NCBI GenBank assembly: GCA_035539175.1
Contig: DATLIY010000007.1
Coordinates: 1,178,001-1,242,000 of the forward strand
Direction: 5' to 3'
DNA: 64,000 nucleotides
From: Acidisarcina sp.
Lineage (GTDB): Bacteria > Acidobacteriota > Terriglobia > Terriglobales > Acidobacteriaceae
A model generated the notes under the pieces. It saw only the letters and a program-made list of their open reading frames with translations, did no database searches and was not told the DNA's origin. A program made the position numbers and the translations under genes. Below, piece by piece: positions 26,863-36,830 of the stretch (the first letter of the stretch is position 1; each line of letters begins with the position of its first letter).

Positions 26863-29481
26863 ATGCCGTTCCATCGGTATCATTTTCTATTCTTGATTTT
26901 GATTTTTGGCGCGCTATTTTCTACCGCAGCCCTGGCGCAGTCCACGGGCACCTCGGGCAGTGTCGCCGGAGTGGTCACAGACTCCACCGGAGCCGTAATC
27001 CCAGGAGCCAGCGTACAGATTCAAAACCCGGTGACCGGCTTTTCCCGAAGCGTCTCCACCGATGCCGCCGGAGCGTTCACCATCCCCAACGTAGCTTATG
27101 GAAACTACCGTCTCCAGGTAAGCCAGCCGGGTTTTTCCACCGCGTCGGACAACATAAGCATCCACAGCCCCGTGGCCACGAGCCACAACTTCTCCCTTCA
27201 GGTCAGCACGACATCCACGACTGTTACGGTGGACGCGGACAACTCGGACATCGTCGAGAATGACCCCAGCGCGCATACCGACCTCGATCGCTCCCTCATG
27301 GATAAGCTGCCGATGTTGAGCACCAGTTCGGCACTGAGTTCGGCGATTACTCTTGCCAGCCCCGGCGTCACCGCCGACTCCAATGGAATGTTCCATCCAC
27401 TCGGCGAACACTCCGATACCAGCTATAGCGTGGATGGGCAGCCGATCAGCGATCAGCAGAGCAAGACCTTCTCCAATCAGGTTTCGATGAACTCGATCCA
27501 GTCTCTGGAGGTGATCTCGGGCGTGGTTCCGGCGGAGTATGGCGATAAAGCCAGCCTGGTTGCGCGGACAACCACCCGTTCCGGCCTGGGCGCGACGAAA
27601 CCAACCGGCAATCTCTCCTTCAATTACGGATCGTATGGCTCGAGCACCCTGAGCGCGGGCCTGGGAATTGGCGGAACGAAGTATGGCAATTTTCTGGCAT
27701 TGGACGGAATGAACAGCGGCCGTTTTCTCGACCCGCCGGAGTTCCAGATCAAGCACGCCAGGGGAAACAGCGAGTCCATCTTCGACCGGGTTGACTTTGC
27801 TCCATCCAGTAGCGATTCCCTGCACCTGAACGTGAGCGGCGCGCGATCCTGGTTTCAGGTTCCCAACCAGTACGATCAGGAAGCCATGGGCCAGGACCAG
27901 CGCTCGCAAATCTTCAGCTTCAATCTCGCGCCGTTCTGGACCCACATCTTCAGCCAGAATGCCCTGTTGAGCGTCAATCCCTACCTGCGCCAGGACAATG
28001 CGCACTACTACCCCAGCAGAGACGTCTTTCACGACACGCCGGCCACCCTGGCTCAGGACCGCGCGCTGAGAAACCTCGGCATCAAGGTGGACTACTCCTA
28101 CTCCCACGGCATTCACAACATCAAGACCGGCTTCGATGTGAATCACACATTTCTGCATGAGGGCTTTGCCGTAGGAATCACGAGCCCCAGCTATAACGCG
28201 GTGTGCTTCGATGCCTCCGGCAGCGCCGTTACGGACCCCAGCATCACCGAACCATCCCAGTGCGCCGCCCATGGCGATGTCGCCAACCCAGGATTTCAGG
28301 CTGGCCTGCTGCCCTACGACCTGACCCGAGGCGGAAAGCTCTTCGATTTTCGCGGATACACCGACGTGAAGCAGGAGGCTTTCTACTTCCAGGACAACGT
28401 GACGTGGCACAACTGGCAGTTCCTGCTCGGACTCCGCGACGATAACTACAATGGCCTGACGCACCGCACGATGCTGCAGCCGCGCCTGGGAGCCACCTAC
28501 CAGTTAAAGCCCACCGGCACCGTTCTCCGCCTCGGATATGGCAGGCTGATGCCGACGCCCTACAACGAGAACCTCGTCCTCTCCAGCAGCACGGGAGGCG
28601 GCGGCCTGGGCCAGAACGCCGGCGCGTTTGGCGAGAAGGCATTGACCCCAGCCAGCCGCAACCAGTTCAATGCAGGGTTGGAGCAGGGCTTCGGCAGGCA
28701 TCTCGTCCTCGACGGCGACTACTTCTGGAAGTTCACCCGGGGAGACTATGACTTCGATGTGCTCCTGAATACTCCGCTGACCTTCCCGATTCAGTGGCGT
28801 AAATCGAAGATCGATGGCTGGGACCTGCGCCTGAGCCTGACCCCGTATCACGGATTCACAGCCTACTCCGTCATGGGACACTCGCGGGCGCGGTTCTTCG
28901 GGCCGGAGTCGGGCGGCATCCTCTTCAACAATCCAACAGGTCTGGCATCCTACGCTCCCTTCCGCATCGATCACGATCAGAAGTTCGAGCAGACCACCCA
29001 CTTCCAGTTCCAGCCCCGGCCGACTGGCGGCTGGTACGCCTTTACCTGGCGTTATGAGAGCGGTCTGGTAGCCGGCAACGCGCCTTACGCCGCCAACACC
29101 AGCGACCCGGTAGACCTGACCTACCTGACGGCGGATCAGCAGAGCCAGATCAAGCTCTCCTGCGGTGGCCAGCGAGCCACCCTGAGCGCACCGCTCACCA
29201 GTTGCTCGCCCAACCAGCTCTCGTCCCCGCTGATTAGCCTTCCGTCACCCGGAACCGAGAATGCGGACCGCAATCCACCGCGCATCGCTCCACGCAACCT
29301 CGTCGACATGGCGGCGGGCTGGGATAACCTCTTCCATCGCGATAAGTACAAGACCAACCTGAGCTTTACGGTGACCAATCTGACCAACAAGGTGGCGCTG
29401 TACAACTTCCTCTCCACCTTCAGCGGAACCCATTTCGTGCCGTCACGCGCCTACAGCATGTCTCTCGCGCTGAGTTTCTAG
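26863..29481 (+). CDS. TonB-dependent outer-membrane receptor with carboxypeptidase-regulatory-like domain
   Basis: An 872-residue outer-membrane transporter. Signal peptide (residues 1-25, ending ALAQ), then a carboxypeptidase-regulatory-like domain (GSVAGVVTDSTGAVIPGASV, about 30-115), a plug domain (about 130-240, YSVDGQPISDQQ, SLEVISGVVPAEYG) and a beta-barrel ending in ALSF with the terminal Phe used for outer-membrane insertion. ATG 26863 has AGGAG five bases upstream. This architecture is abundant in Acidobacteriota; the ligand cannot be read from sequence, but the His/Cys protein upstream hints at a metal. Confidence 0.92.
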   Translation: MPFHRYHFLFLILIFGALFSTAALAQSTGTSGSVAGVVTDSTGAVIPGASVQIQNPVTGFSRSVSTDAAGAFTIPNVAYGNYRLQVSQPGFSTASDNISIHSPVATSHNFSLQVSTTSTTVTVDADNSDIVENDPSAHTDLDRSLMDKLPMLSTSSALSSAITLASPGVTADSNGMFHPLGEHSDTSYSVDGQPISDQQSKTFSNQVSMNSIQSLEVISGVVPAEYGDKASLVARTTTRSGLGATKPTGNLSFNYGSYGSSTLSAGLGIGGTKYGNFLALDGMNSGRFLDPPEFQIKHARGNSESIFDRVDFAPSSSDSLHLNVSGARSWFQVPNQYDQEAMGQDQRSQIFSFNLAPFWTHIFSQNALLSVNPYLRQDNAHYYPSRDVFHDTPATLAQDRALRNLGIKVDYSYSHGIHNIKTGFDVNHTFLHEGFAVGITSPSYNAVCFDASGSAVTDPSITEPSQCAAHGDVANPGFQAGLLPYDLTRGGKLFDFRGYTDVKQEAFYFQDNVTWHNWQFLLGLRDDNYNGLTHRTMLQPRLGATYQLKPTGTVLRLGYGRLMPTPYNENLVLSSSTGGGGLGQNAGAFGEKALTPASRNQFNAGLEQGFGRHLVLDGDYFWKFTRGDYDFDVLLNTPLTFPIQWRKSKIDGWDLRLSLTPYHGFTAYSVMGHSRARFFGPESGGILFNNPTGLASYAPFRIDHDQKFEQTTHFQFQPRPTGGWYAFTWRYESGLVAGNAPYAANTSDPVDLTYLTADQQSQIKLSCGGQRATLSAPLTSCSPNQLSSPLISLPSPGTENADRNPPRIAPRNLVDMAAGWDNLFHRDKYKTNLSFTVTNLTNKVALYNFLSTFSGTHFVPSRAYSMSLALSF

Positions 29482-29504
29482 GCCTCTGGAGAAGAGATCT
29501 GGGG

Positions 29505-29553
29505 GAAATTGGGGCAGCCGCAGAGATCAGCGCTGCCCCAATTTCTCTGTCCC
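29505..29553 (+). terminator. Terminator after the TonB-dependent receptor
   Basis: GAAATTGGGGCAGC and GCTGCCCCAATTTC form a 14-base stem, followed by a pyrimidine-rich stretch. Confidence 0.75.
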
Positions 29554-29701
29554 TGCTCTATCTTTTAGGAAATAAGACGTTTATCGGTCCCTATTCGGCA
29601 ATCTTTGCTGCACCGGGCACATTCTTTGCTTCCAATCGTTTTCACTTCCTGCGATACTTGAACGTGCCCATCTGGTACGCCAATCAAACCAATCAGAATA
29701 A

Positions 29702-31381
<1,680 letters not shown>

Positions 31382-31463
31382 GGAGCAGCGAATTTGCTGT
31401 TCAGCCGAATGGGCCTAAATTGCGGTCCATCCGGCTAACCCAATTTATGGTTGAATCGTGGAG

Positions 31464-32273
31464 ATGAACACTTTTGATGTAGGACCAGTCCGGGTCGGTG
31501 GCCAGCAGCTATTTCTGATTGCCGGCCCCTGCGTGATCGAGAGCGAGAAGCACGTGCGCACCATGGCGGACGCCATCCAGCGCATCACCTCGGACCTCGG
31601 CATCCCGTATATCTTCAAAGCCTCCTACGACAAGGCCAACCGCACCTCGCTGCGCAGCTTTCGCGGCCCGGGGCTCAGGGAGGGCTGCCGGATCCTGCGC
31701 TCGCTGGCCGATGCTACGGGGCTGCCGGTGCTCACCGATGTACACCAGGCCGCCGATTGCGCGGCTGTAGCGGAGGCGGTGGACGTGCTGCAGATTCCCG
31801 CGTTCCTCTGCCGCCAGACGGACCTGCTGGCAGCCGCCGCGGCCACGGGACGGGCAGTGAACGTGAAAAAGGGCCAGTTTGTTGCGCCCTGGGATATGAA
31901 GCACGCGGTAGAAAAGATTACCGAATCAGGAAACCAGCGGGTCTTCCTGACCGAGCGCGGCGCCAGCTTCGGCTACAACAATCTTGTGGTGGATATGCGT
32001 TCGCTGCCGATCCTGCGCAAGCTGGCACCTGTGGTTTTTGACGGGACGCACTCCGTGCAGACCCCTTCTGCCGCTAACGGCGTCTCCGGCGGCCAGCCAG
32101 AGTTTATCCCGGTGCTGACGCGCGCCGCAGTCGCTGCGGGGGTGGATGGCCTCTTCCTCGAGGTACACGACGATCCGGCCAACGCGAAGTCCGATGGCGC
32201 GAACGCCCTTGATCTCAAATACCTGCGCGGCCTGCTGGAAACGCTGCTCGCGATCCACGCCGCGGCGAAATAA
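31464..32273 (+). CDS. kdsA: 3-deoxy-8-phosphooctulonate synthase (KDO-8-P synthase)
   Basis: A 269-residue enzyme that joins phosphoenolpyruvate and arabinose 5-phosphate for LPS inner-core KDO. Motifs: FLIAGPCVIESEKH, FKASYDKANRTS, SFRGPGLREG, TDVHQ, IPAFLCRQTDLL, FLTERGASFGYNNLVVDMRS and DGTHSVQTPS. GTG at 31458 would add two residues; ATG 31464 is chosen to match the family start. Links to waaA/lpxK/waaC at 59.9-63.4 kb. Confidence 0.96.
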   Translation: MNTFDVGPVRVGGQQLFLIAGPCVIESEKHVRTMADAIQRITSDLGIPYIFKASYDKANRTSLRSFRGPGLREGCRILRSLADATGLPVLTDVHQAADCAAVAEAVDVLQIPAFLCRQTDLLAAAAATGRAVNVKKGQFVAPWDMKHAVEKITESGNQRVFLTERGASFGYNNLVVDMRSLPILRKLAPVVFDGTHSVQTPSAANGVSGGQPEFIPVLTRAAVAAGVDGLFLEVHDDPANAKSDGANALDLKYLRGLLETLLAIHAAAK

Positions 32274-32294
32274 CTTTAATCTCGCGCAGCCGAA

Positions 32295-32313
32295 GACGAG
32301 CCTTTAGCTCGTC
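32295..32313 (+). terminator. Hairpin after kdsA
   Basis: GACGAGC-CTTTA-GCTCGTC, 22 bases past the kdsA stop; no T run, so only a possible stop signal. Confidence 0.35.
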
Positions 32314-32346
32314 GCCTATCCCGCACAATGGGCAAAATACAACAGG

Positions 32347-32375
32347 CAAAAAAAGGGCCCCTCGGGTGAGGGGCC
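32347..32375 (-). terminator. Rho-independent terminator after the OmpA-like gene
   Basis: On the minus strand, GGCCCCTC-ACCC-GAGGGGCC is followed by CTTTTTTTG. Confidence 0.88.
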
Positions 32376-32488
32376 AATCTGCCTTGGTTCTCTCGTTGTG
32401 TGAGAGCTTGGTTGCGGCCGGCATCTTCTTGTTTTTTGTTTGCCGGCCGGGTGCAGCGCAGTCTTCCTATTCCCGGGGGAGGGACTAC

Positions 32489-33391
32489 TTACTGCTGCGT
32501 TGCACCCGACGGTGAACTAGCATCTTTCGGTGCTGAGTCCAGGGCCGCTAAACTGTTCTGCATCAGGCTGACGTGGACGACGGTTCCGTGCACGCTTCCT
32601 GTGCTGGATTCATACTTCGCGTTCCCCATCGCAAGCTGATGGATGCGATACACGGGAACCTGATGTTCCGTCACCAGATACCGCACCACGGCGTTCGACA
32701 TCCGCTGGGAGTTCTGGATACCAGTCTGGCCGGCAGCGCGCGAATACCCTTGCACTTCAAGGATGTAGCCCTGCTTGCCATTCAACTGGTTGGCAATTCC
32801 GTCCAGCGCTTCCTTGGCCTTGGCGTTGAGCGTGCTCTGGCCGGGGCGGAAGTGAATCTCCGTATCGGTCACCGACTGGTACTGATCCAGGTTGGAGACC
32901 GTGGTGTGAAGCTGATCGGTGCGAGTGCTGGCCTGCTGTGCCACCTGCTGCGCCTGTCCAGCGCGGGTGCCAGCTTCCGTCGCCTGTTGCGCGGCGGCAT
33001 CGGCAGTGCTCTGAGCCTTGTGGATACCCTGCTGAGCCCGGCTATCGACATCCTTGATGTCATTGGCATTCTTGGCATTCAGCTGATCCAGCTCATTCAA
33101 GCGGTCCTTGACAGGGTTGAGCTGCCGATTCACCCACTTTTTGCGAGCGAAGGGGTTCATGTGGCCCCAGAATCCCTCGTTGGACTTCATCTCCAGAGGC
33201 TGGCCGGTTGCGTAGGTGCTTTTATCATCGGGATTCATCGTGCCAGTGGCCTGGCCATTGTTGGTCCCGGTTTGAACTTGCGCAGGTGGCGGTGTCGACG
33301 TTTGTGCAAGCGCTGGAACACCCAGCGCGCCAACCAGCAGCAGCACGGCAACAGTTTCGTGGTTCAGAATTGCACTCATTTTTGTGTTCAT
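32489..33391 (-). CDS. OmpA-family protein with coiled-coil linker
   Basis: A 300-residue exported protein. Signal peptide (to about ALAQ, residue 30), a Gln/Thr/Asn-rich stretch, a helical region rich in Ala/Gln (residues about 105-165, QQGIHKAQSTADAAAQQATE) that looks like coiled coil, and a C-terminal OmpA-like peptidoglycan-binding domain (IHFRPGQSTLNAKAKEALDG, VQGYSRAAGQ, NSQRMSNAVVRYLV). ATG 33391 (MNTKMSAIL) is preferred over the upstream ATG at 33418, which lacks a ribosome binding site. Confidence 0.85.
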   Translation of the reverse strand: MNTKMSAILNHETVAVLLLVGALGVPALAQTSTPPPAQVQTGTNNGQATGTMNPDDKSTYATGQPLEMKSNEGFWGHMNPFARKKWVNRQLNPVKDRLNELDQLNAKNANDIKDVDSRAQQGIHKAQSTADAAAQQATEAGTRAGQAQQVAQQASTRTDQLHTTVSNLDQYQSVTDTEIHFRPGQSTLNAKAKEALDGIANQLNGKQGYILEVQGYSRAAGQTGIQNSQRMSNAVVRYLVTEHQVPVYRIHQLAMGNAKYESSTGSVHGTVVHVSLMQNSLAALDSAPKDASSPSGATQQ

Positions 33392-33556
33392 GCTTGTCCC
33401 GTCCCCATTCGCCCTCATCGAAATTGCACAGATGTGCTCCTCGATGATTCGCTTCGTACGCGCTCTATAAGTGCAAGTGGGGGACCAAACTGGCGGGGGA
33501 TCGAACGAGGGATTGTTGTACTTTATTTTTGTGATACTTAGCCAGAGAGCTCCCCG

Positions 33557-33588
33557 TTTTCCACAGAAAGGTGAAAGCGCTTTCCACA
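33557..33588 (+). other. Pair of DnaA-box-like sites
   Basis: TTTTCCACA (33557-33565) fits the TTWTNCACA consensus and CTTTCCACA (33580-33588) differs at one base. An A/T-rich stretch (33508-33542) adjoins. Two sites alone do not make an origin. Confidence 0.3.
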
Positions 33589-33608
33589 GGGGTACAGAAT
33601 ACTTTTGG

Positions 33609-33639
33609 CCAGGATCGAGAAGTTTTTGCTCGATCCTGG
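33609..33639. other. Perfect 11-base hairpin in the intergenic region
   Basis: CCAGGATCGAG and CTCGATCCTGG with a 9-base loop, between two minus-strand genes; no T run on the minus strand. It could be a terminator or an RNA structure. Confidence 0.4.
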
Positions 33640-33688
33640 GACACGCAACTGCGATTCAAATGCCACGAAGACTCCTGTTTTCCTCCGT

Positions 33689-34240
33689 TTACTTCCCCTG
33701 AACTTCAGTAATCCGAACCTCCGGATATTGCTGATTCCAATCCATCGTCACGTGGTCAAAGATAAGGCGGAATTCGCGCTGGTCGCCGGGCTTGATGGGC
33801 GCAGCACTCACCGACTGGGTATCGATGTATGGTTCCCGTGTGCGGATCAGGTTCATCGCCATCGTTTCCTTCTGCGACAGCTCTCCCATGTCATTGTGGA
33901 AGGCGATCTGGACGATGATTCCCGTTACGGTTCGGGAGCCGGTATTCGCGATCTGGCCATCGATGTACGTCACTTTGCCACCGGCAAAGTTGGAGGCCTC
34001 GCTCATCTGCAGATTAGTGATCGGCAGCGAGGCGGCATAGGGATCTGCGGGAGAGAGCGTGGCGCCGCTTACCTGCGGTCCCTTTTGGCGCCTGCCGGAA
34101 AAGACAACGAGTGCAGCCAGGCCGAGCAGGATGACTGTTCCGGCAATCACCCAGGGGACCCAGGAGGTCTGCGAGGTGCTCTTTGGGGAGCCGTCTGAAC
34201 TGGAGAGGAAACCGGGGTCGTTCTTCTGGTTCGATTCCAT
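33689..34240 (-). CDS. DUF2393-like membrane-anchored protein
   Basis: A 183-residue protein with a cytoplasmic Ser-rich N-terminus, one membrane helix (about residues 28-48, VPWVIAGTVILLGLAALVVF) and a periplasmic beta-rich domain (VTYIDGQIANTGSRTVTGIIVQIAF, split by residues 93-117, ending REFRLIFDHVTMDWNQQYPEV). The pattern of a helix followed by an Fn3-like domain fits DUF2393 proteins found in this group. Function unknown. Confidence 0.72.
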   Translation of the reverse strand: MESNQKNDPGFLSSSDGSPKSTSQTSWVPWVIAGTVILLGLAALVVFSGRRQKGPQVSGATLSPADPYAASLPITNLQMSEASNFAGGKVTYIDGQIANTGSRTVTGIIVQIAFHNDMGELSQKETMAMNLIRTREPYIDTQSVSAAPIKPGDQREFRLIFDHVTMDWNQQYPEVRITEVQGK

Positions 34241-34459
34241 AATGCTCGCGATTCTACAACGCCTGCCTGCGTGGTGCCGTCCCCAGCGGTAACCGGGAAG
34301 TTACATTGATGGAACCTTCAGCAACTATTCATGAAATGTTCAGAAATTTCGCCGCACCATCCATCAGGTCGGCAGCGTCTAAGCCGATAAGAGAGTCGGG
34401 ATCTAAATGCAGTGCGTTTGCGTATTTCAACTTGAGAGAGGCAGAAGGTGAGGCCGAGT

Positions 34460-34627
34460 ATGAAGCAGGCAAAGACTCCGACAAGGTGTTCCGGCGTGAC
34501 ACGCATGACCTCACCGCTGCCGGGTGATGGCGTACCGTCCCACAATCGTGCGTCCTTACAGAATGCCGACTGCGTCTACCAGATCGCAATCGTGGCCGCG
34601 GCTCTGCTCGTACTCATGTCGGTCTAA
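34460..34627 (+). CDS. Possible 55-residue tail-anchored small protein
   Basis: Begins MKQAKTPTRCSGVTRMTSPL and ends with hydrophobic DCVYQIAIVAAALLVLMSV, a single C-terminal membrane helix. GTGAGG lies six bases before the ATG. A competing frame on the other strand (34318-34506) overlaps it. The call rests on the ribosome binding site and the tail; unrecognised. Confidence 0.4.
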   Translation: MKQAKTPTRCSGVTRMTSPLPGDGVPSHNRASLQNADCVYQIAIVAAALLVLMSV

Positions 34628-34706
34628 AGATTTCTCGTCTTTCGCTGAAGGCGCTTTTCTAAAGTGCGTCTGAGCCGGAACGAAACGCTCTCCGCAAAAA
34701 AAATTG

Positions 34707-35468
34707 TCAGCCGAAACGTGCCCGGCTGACCGACCGGCGGAAATCACCGCCTTGCATCTCGACGGTGACGCACATCTCCGCCAATCGCGAGCGCATGCGC
34801 TCCCCGATGCGATCTCCCAACGACTCCTCCCGCATGGCCCTGGCAGCCGCAGTGGTAGCGACCGCTCCCGGGGGCTGATCGGGATAGTTGGTGGTAATGA
34901 TGGTGGTGCGCTTGTCGTTGTAGCGGGTGTTCAGGATCAGGGCAACCGTGTCCCAAACCCAGTCCGTGGGCTTCTGCGCACCAAGCTCATCCAGCAACAG
35001 GACCTCGGCCTTGAAGATCGGGTCCAGCACCTCTAACTCGGTCATCGCGACCTGCGGGTTGTAGGAGTGCTGAATCTCCTTGAGCAACTCTCGATAATCG
35101 CAAAACAGGCCCTGAACTCCCTTGATCGTTATCAGCGAATGCAGAATGCCGACCGCCAGATGCGTCTTGCCGACTCCGATTGAGCCAGTGATCAGGAGCC
35201 CTTTCCCCTCGGTTCCGGTGGGGTAATCCTCTACGAACTTCCGCGCCATCATGTGAGCCGCAGCAAGCGAGCGATTCGCCCCGGGAAAGGCCGAATCATA
35301 GCTGTCAATGGAACAGTGTTCGTAGCGCTTGGGAATCTTCGCCCTGGCCAGCAGACGGTTGCCGCGGCTGGTCACCTGGCACGAGCAAGTTTCCGCATAG
35401 CGTTCTCCGTCGTCGCGCGTAACCACGCGCATGCCGATACCGCCACAGATGGAGCAGGTTTTCGTCAT
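34707..35468 (-). CDS. DnaC/DnaI-like helicase-loader ATPase
   Basis: A 253-residue AAA+ ATPase. An N-terminal zinc-binding region (CSICGGIG and CSCQ) precedes the ATPase core with Walker A GSIGVGKTHLA, Walker B VLLLDELGAQ and sensor ITTNYPD. It resembles replicative helicase loaders (DnaC/DnaI) and the IstB transposition helper. No IstA transposase or inverted ends are nearby, so a chromosomal loader is more likely. The start codon lacks a strong ribosome binding site. Confidence 0.85.
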   Translation of the reverse strand: MTKTCSICGGIGMRVVTRDDGERYAETCSCQVTSRGNRLLARAKIPKRYEHCSIDSYDSAFPGANRSLAAAHMMARKFVEDYPTGTEGKGLLITGSIGVGKTHLAVGILHSLITIKGVQGLFCDYRELLKEIQHSYNPQVAMTELEVLDPIFKAEVLLLDELGAQKPTDWVWDTVALILNTRYNDKRTTIITTNYPDQPPGAVATTAAARAMREESLGDRIGERMRSRLAEMCVTVEMQGGDFRRSVSRARFG

Positions 35469-35559
35469 AGATCTTCTACACAGTATCTCAGTTCTGCGGA
35501 TTGTAAGACGGTGGGCCAGGCGAAAGGACGTGGCGATTTCACTTGCGTATTCTTTTCGA

Positions 35560-35657
35560 GGCTGTTTCTACTGCTTTTTCTTAGGCTGTTCCGCTGTTCT
35601 TTTTTCTTAAGCTGTTCCGCTGTTCTTTCTTCTTAGGCTTCCACTGCTCTTTCTTTA
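35560..35657. repeat. Degenerate tandem repeat of about 26 bases at the 3' end of higA
   Basis: Four units: 35560-35583 (24), 35584-35609 (26), 35610-35635 (26) and 35636-35657 (22). The two central units differ at two positions and read GCTGTTCCGCTGTTCTTT followed by TTCTTA. The last unit includes the higA stop codon. The plus strand is pyrimidine-rich throughout. Confidence 0.75.
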
Positions 35658-35948
35658 GGCCGCTTCCGATGCTCTCTGCTTCACCCGGCTGATCGTCTTG
35701 TCTTTGGCAGCCTCAGCCAAGTCAAAGCGATTCTGCAGATTGAGCCAAAACTGCGCCGAAATGCCGAAATACTTCGCCAGACGCAGGGCTGTATTGGCGG
35801 AAATGGATCGTTTCGCTCTCACGATGTCATTGATGCGTGGCACGGGTACATTGATCTCCTTCGCCAGGCGATAGGCTGTAAGGCCCATGGGCTGCATGAA
35901 CTCATGTCGGAGAATCTCTCCTGGATGAACTGCAAATGTCTTATCCAT
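35655..35948 (-). CDS. higA: HigA-type antitoxin
   Basis: A 97-residue XRE-family DNA-binding antitoxin (VHPGEILRHEFMQPMGLTAY, RLAKEINVPVPRINDIVRAKRSISANTALRLA, FWLNLQNRFDLA). It would neutralise the HigB toxin encoded upstream and repress the operon. ATG 35948 has AGGAG six bases upstream; a GTG directly before it is an alternative. Its last codons lie in the tandem repeat. Confidence 0.93.
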   Translation of the reverse strand: MDKTFAVHPGEILRHEFMQPMGLTAYRLAKEINVPVPRINDIVRAKRSISANTALRLAKYFGISAQFWLNLQNRFDLAEAAKDKTISRVKQRASEAA

Positions 35949-35977
35949 CACTCTCTCCTGTCCCCTTGCCGCTTTGA

Positions 35978-36256
35978 CTAGTGATAGTCCGCTATCTCAA
36001 CTTCGTGCGCGTTCTTATCCCGCCATATAAAGCAAATGCGATATTGATCGTTGATGCGAATCGAGTGTTGACCTTCGCGATCGCCCTTTAACTTTTCCAG
36101 TCCATTCCCGGGCGGCACAAGCAATTCCGAAAGCTCGGACGCGGCATCCAGAATAGCCAATTTTCTGCTGGCTACTTCGCGAATGGAAGAAAATTTCCGG
36201 CTTTTTCCGGTCTTCCAGAGCAATTCTGTTTCGCGATCCCTGCAACCAACGATCAT
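35978..36256 (-). CDS. higB: HigB-type mRNA-cleaving toxin
   Basis: A 92-residue RelE/HigB-fold toxin that cuts mRNA on the ribosome (RKFSSIREVASRKLAILDAA, LLVPPGNGLEKLKGDREGQH, SIRINDQYRICFIWRD). It precedes higA by 29 bases, the usual order for HigBA. The start codon sits so close to the predicted -10 box that the transcript may be leaderless. Confidence 0.93.
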   Translation of the reverse strand: MIVGCRDRETELLWKTGKSRKFSSIREVASRKLAILDAASELSELLVPPGNGLEKLKGDREGQHSIRINDQYRICFIWRDKNAHEVEIADYH

Positions 36257-36262
36257 AGGCCG

Positions 36263-36290
36263 ATCATAACGCTATACGTTAATAACGCAA
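36263..36290 (-). promoter_or_regulatory. higBA promoter with probable operator
   Basis: On the minus strand TTGCGT (36290-36285), a 16-base spacer, then TATGAT (36268-36263). The spacer holds the inverted repeat AACG-TATAG-CGTT, and the word GCGTTAT occurs twice, as expected for a HigA operator. Transcription should begin at about base 36256, which is the A of the higB ATG. Confidence 0.65.
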
Positions 36291-36410
36291 AGCATTATCA
36301 TACTGCGACATTAGCACCAGAGAGCGTAAGCCTGAAGACGGGGCAAAACATTGCCAAGCAGTGGAATGTCGCATAAAATGGGAAGATTGCAGGAAAGGTT
36401 TCATTCGAAC

Positions 36411-36653
36411 ATGCCTAAGCCAGGAATTCACCCGAGTTATAACCCGATTAAGGTCGTGTGTGCCTGTGGTTACACATTTGAGACCCGGTCGACCCACAAG
36501 GGCGACATCCACGTGGAAATCTGCTCGCACTGCCACCCCTACTTTACGGGAAAGCAGAAGCTGGTCGACACCGCCGGCCGAGTCGAGCGCTTCCGCCGGA
36601 AGTACGCCAAGTCCGATGCGGCCAAGTCCGATGCGGCCAAGGCCGCCAAGTAG
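36411..36653 (+). CDS. rpmE: 50S ribosomal protein bL31
   Basis: An 80-residue L31 ([54 protein letters not shown]). It keeps cysteines for zinc (CAC and CSHC). The C-terminus is a short Ala/Lys repeat with a near-duplicated KSDAA. The frame starts upstream at 36351, but family length points to ATG 36411. Confidence 0.94.
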   Translation: MPKPGIHPSYNPIKVVCACGYTFETRSTHKGDIHVEICSHCHPYFTGKQKLVDTAGRVERFRRKYAKSDAAKSDAAKAAK

Positions 36654-36684
36654 TTTCGCGTCTTCCCGGATTTCGCGAGGAGGA

Positions 36685-36710
36685 GCCTCCGCAAGAGCGG
36701 AGGCTTTTCT
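36685..36710 (+). terminator. Rho-independent terminator after rpmE
   Basis: GCCTCCGC-AAGA-GCGGAGGC followed by TTTTCT. Confidence 0.88.
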
Positions 36711-36830
36711 GTCTGGCTTCTAGTCCGGGCAAGTAGCTCCTGACCGGAACGCAATCGCCGCGGAAAGCATCACCGCACTCTAGAGAAGCACCGCATGCAG
36801 AAACATTGGGACAATCCGTTGGAGCACACC

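Noticed and set aside
26914-28464. A 516-codon open frame on the minus strand
   Set aside because: Antisense shadow of the TonB-dependent receptor.
33508-33588. Replication origin
   Set aside because: Only two DnaA-box-like words and no dnaA, dnaN, gidA or parAB genes.
34318-34506. Possible 62-residue minus-strand protein with one hydrophobic stretch
   Set aside because: Overlaps the plus-strand 55-residue frame; its ribosome binding site spacing is poor.
34707-35468. IS21-type IstB transposition helper
   Set aside because: No IstA transposase, terminal repeats or target duplication nearby; a chromosomal helicase loader is more likely.
35560-35657. CRISPR array
   Set aside because: The units are contiguous and degenerate with no spacers, and no cas genes are present.
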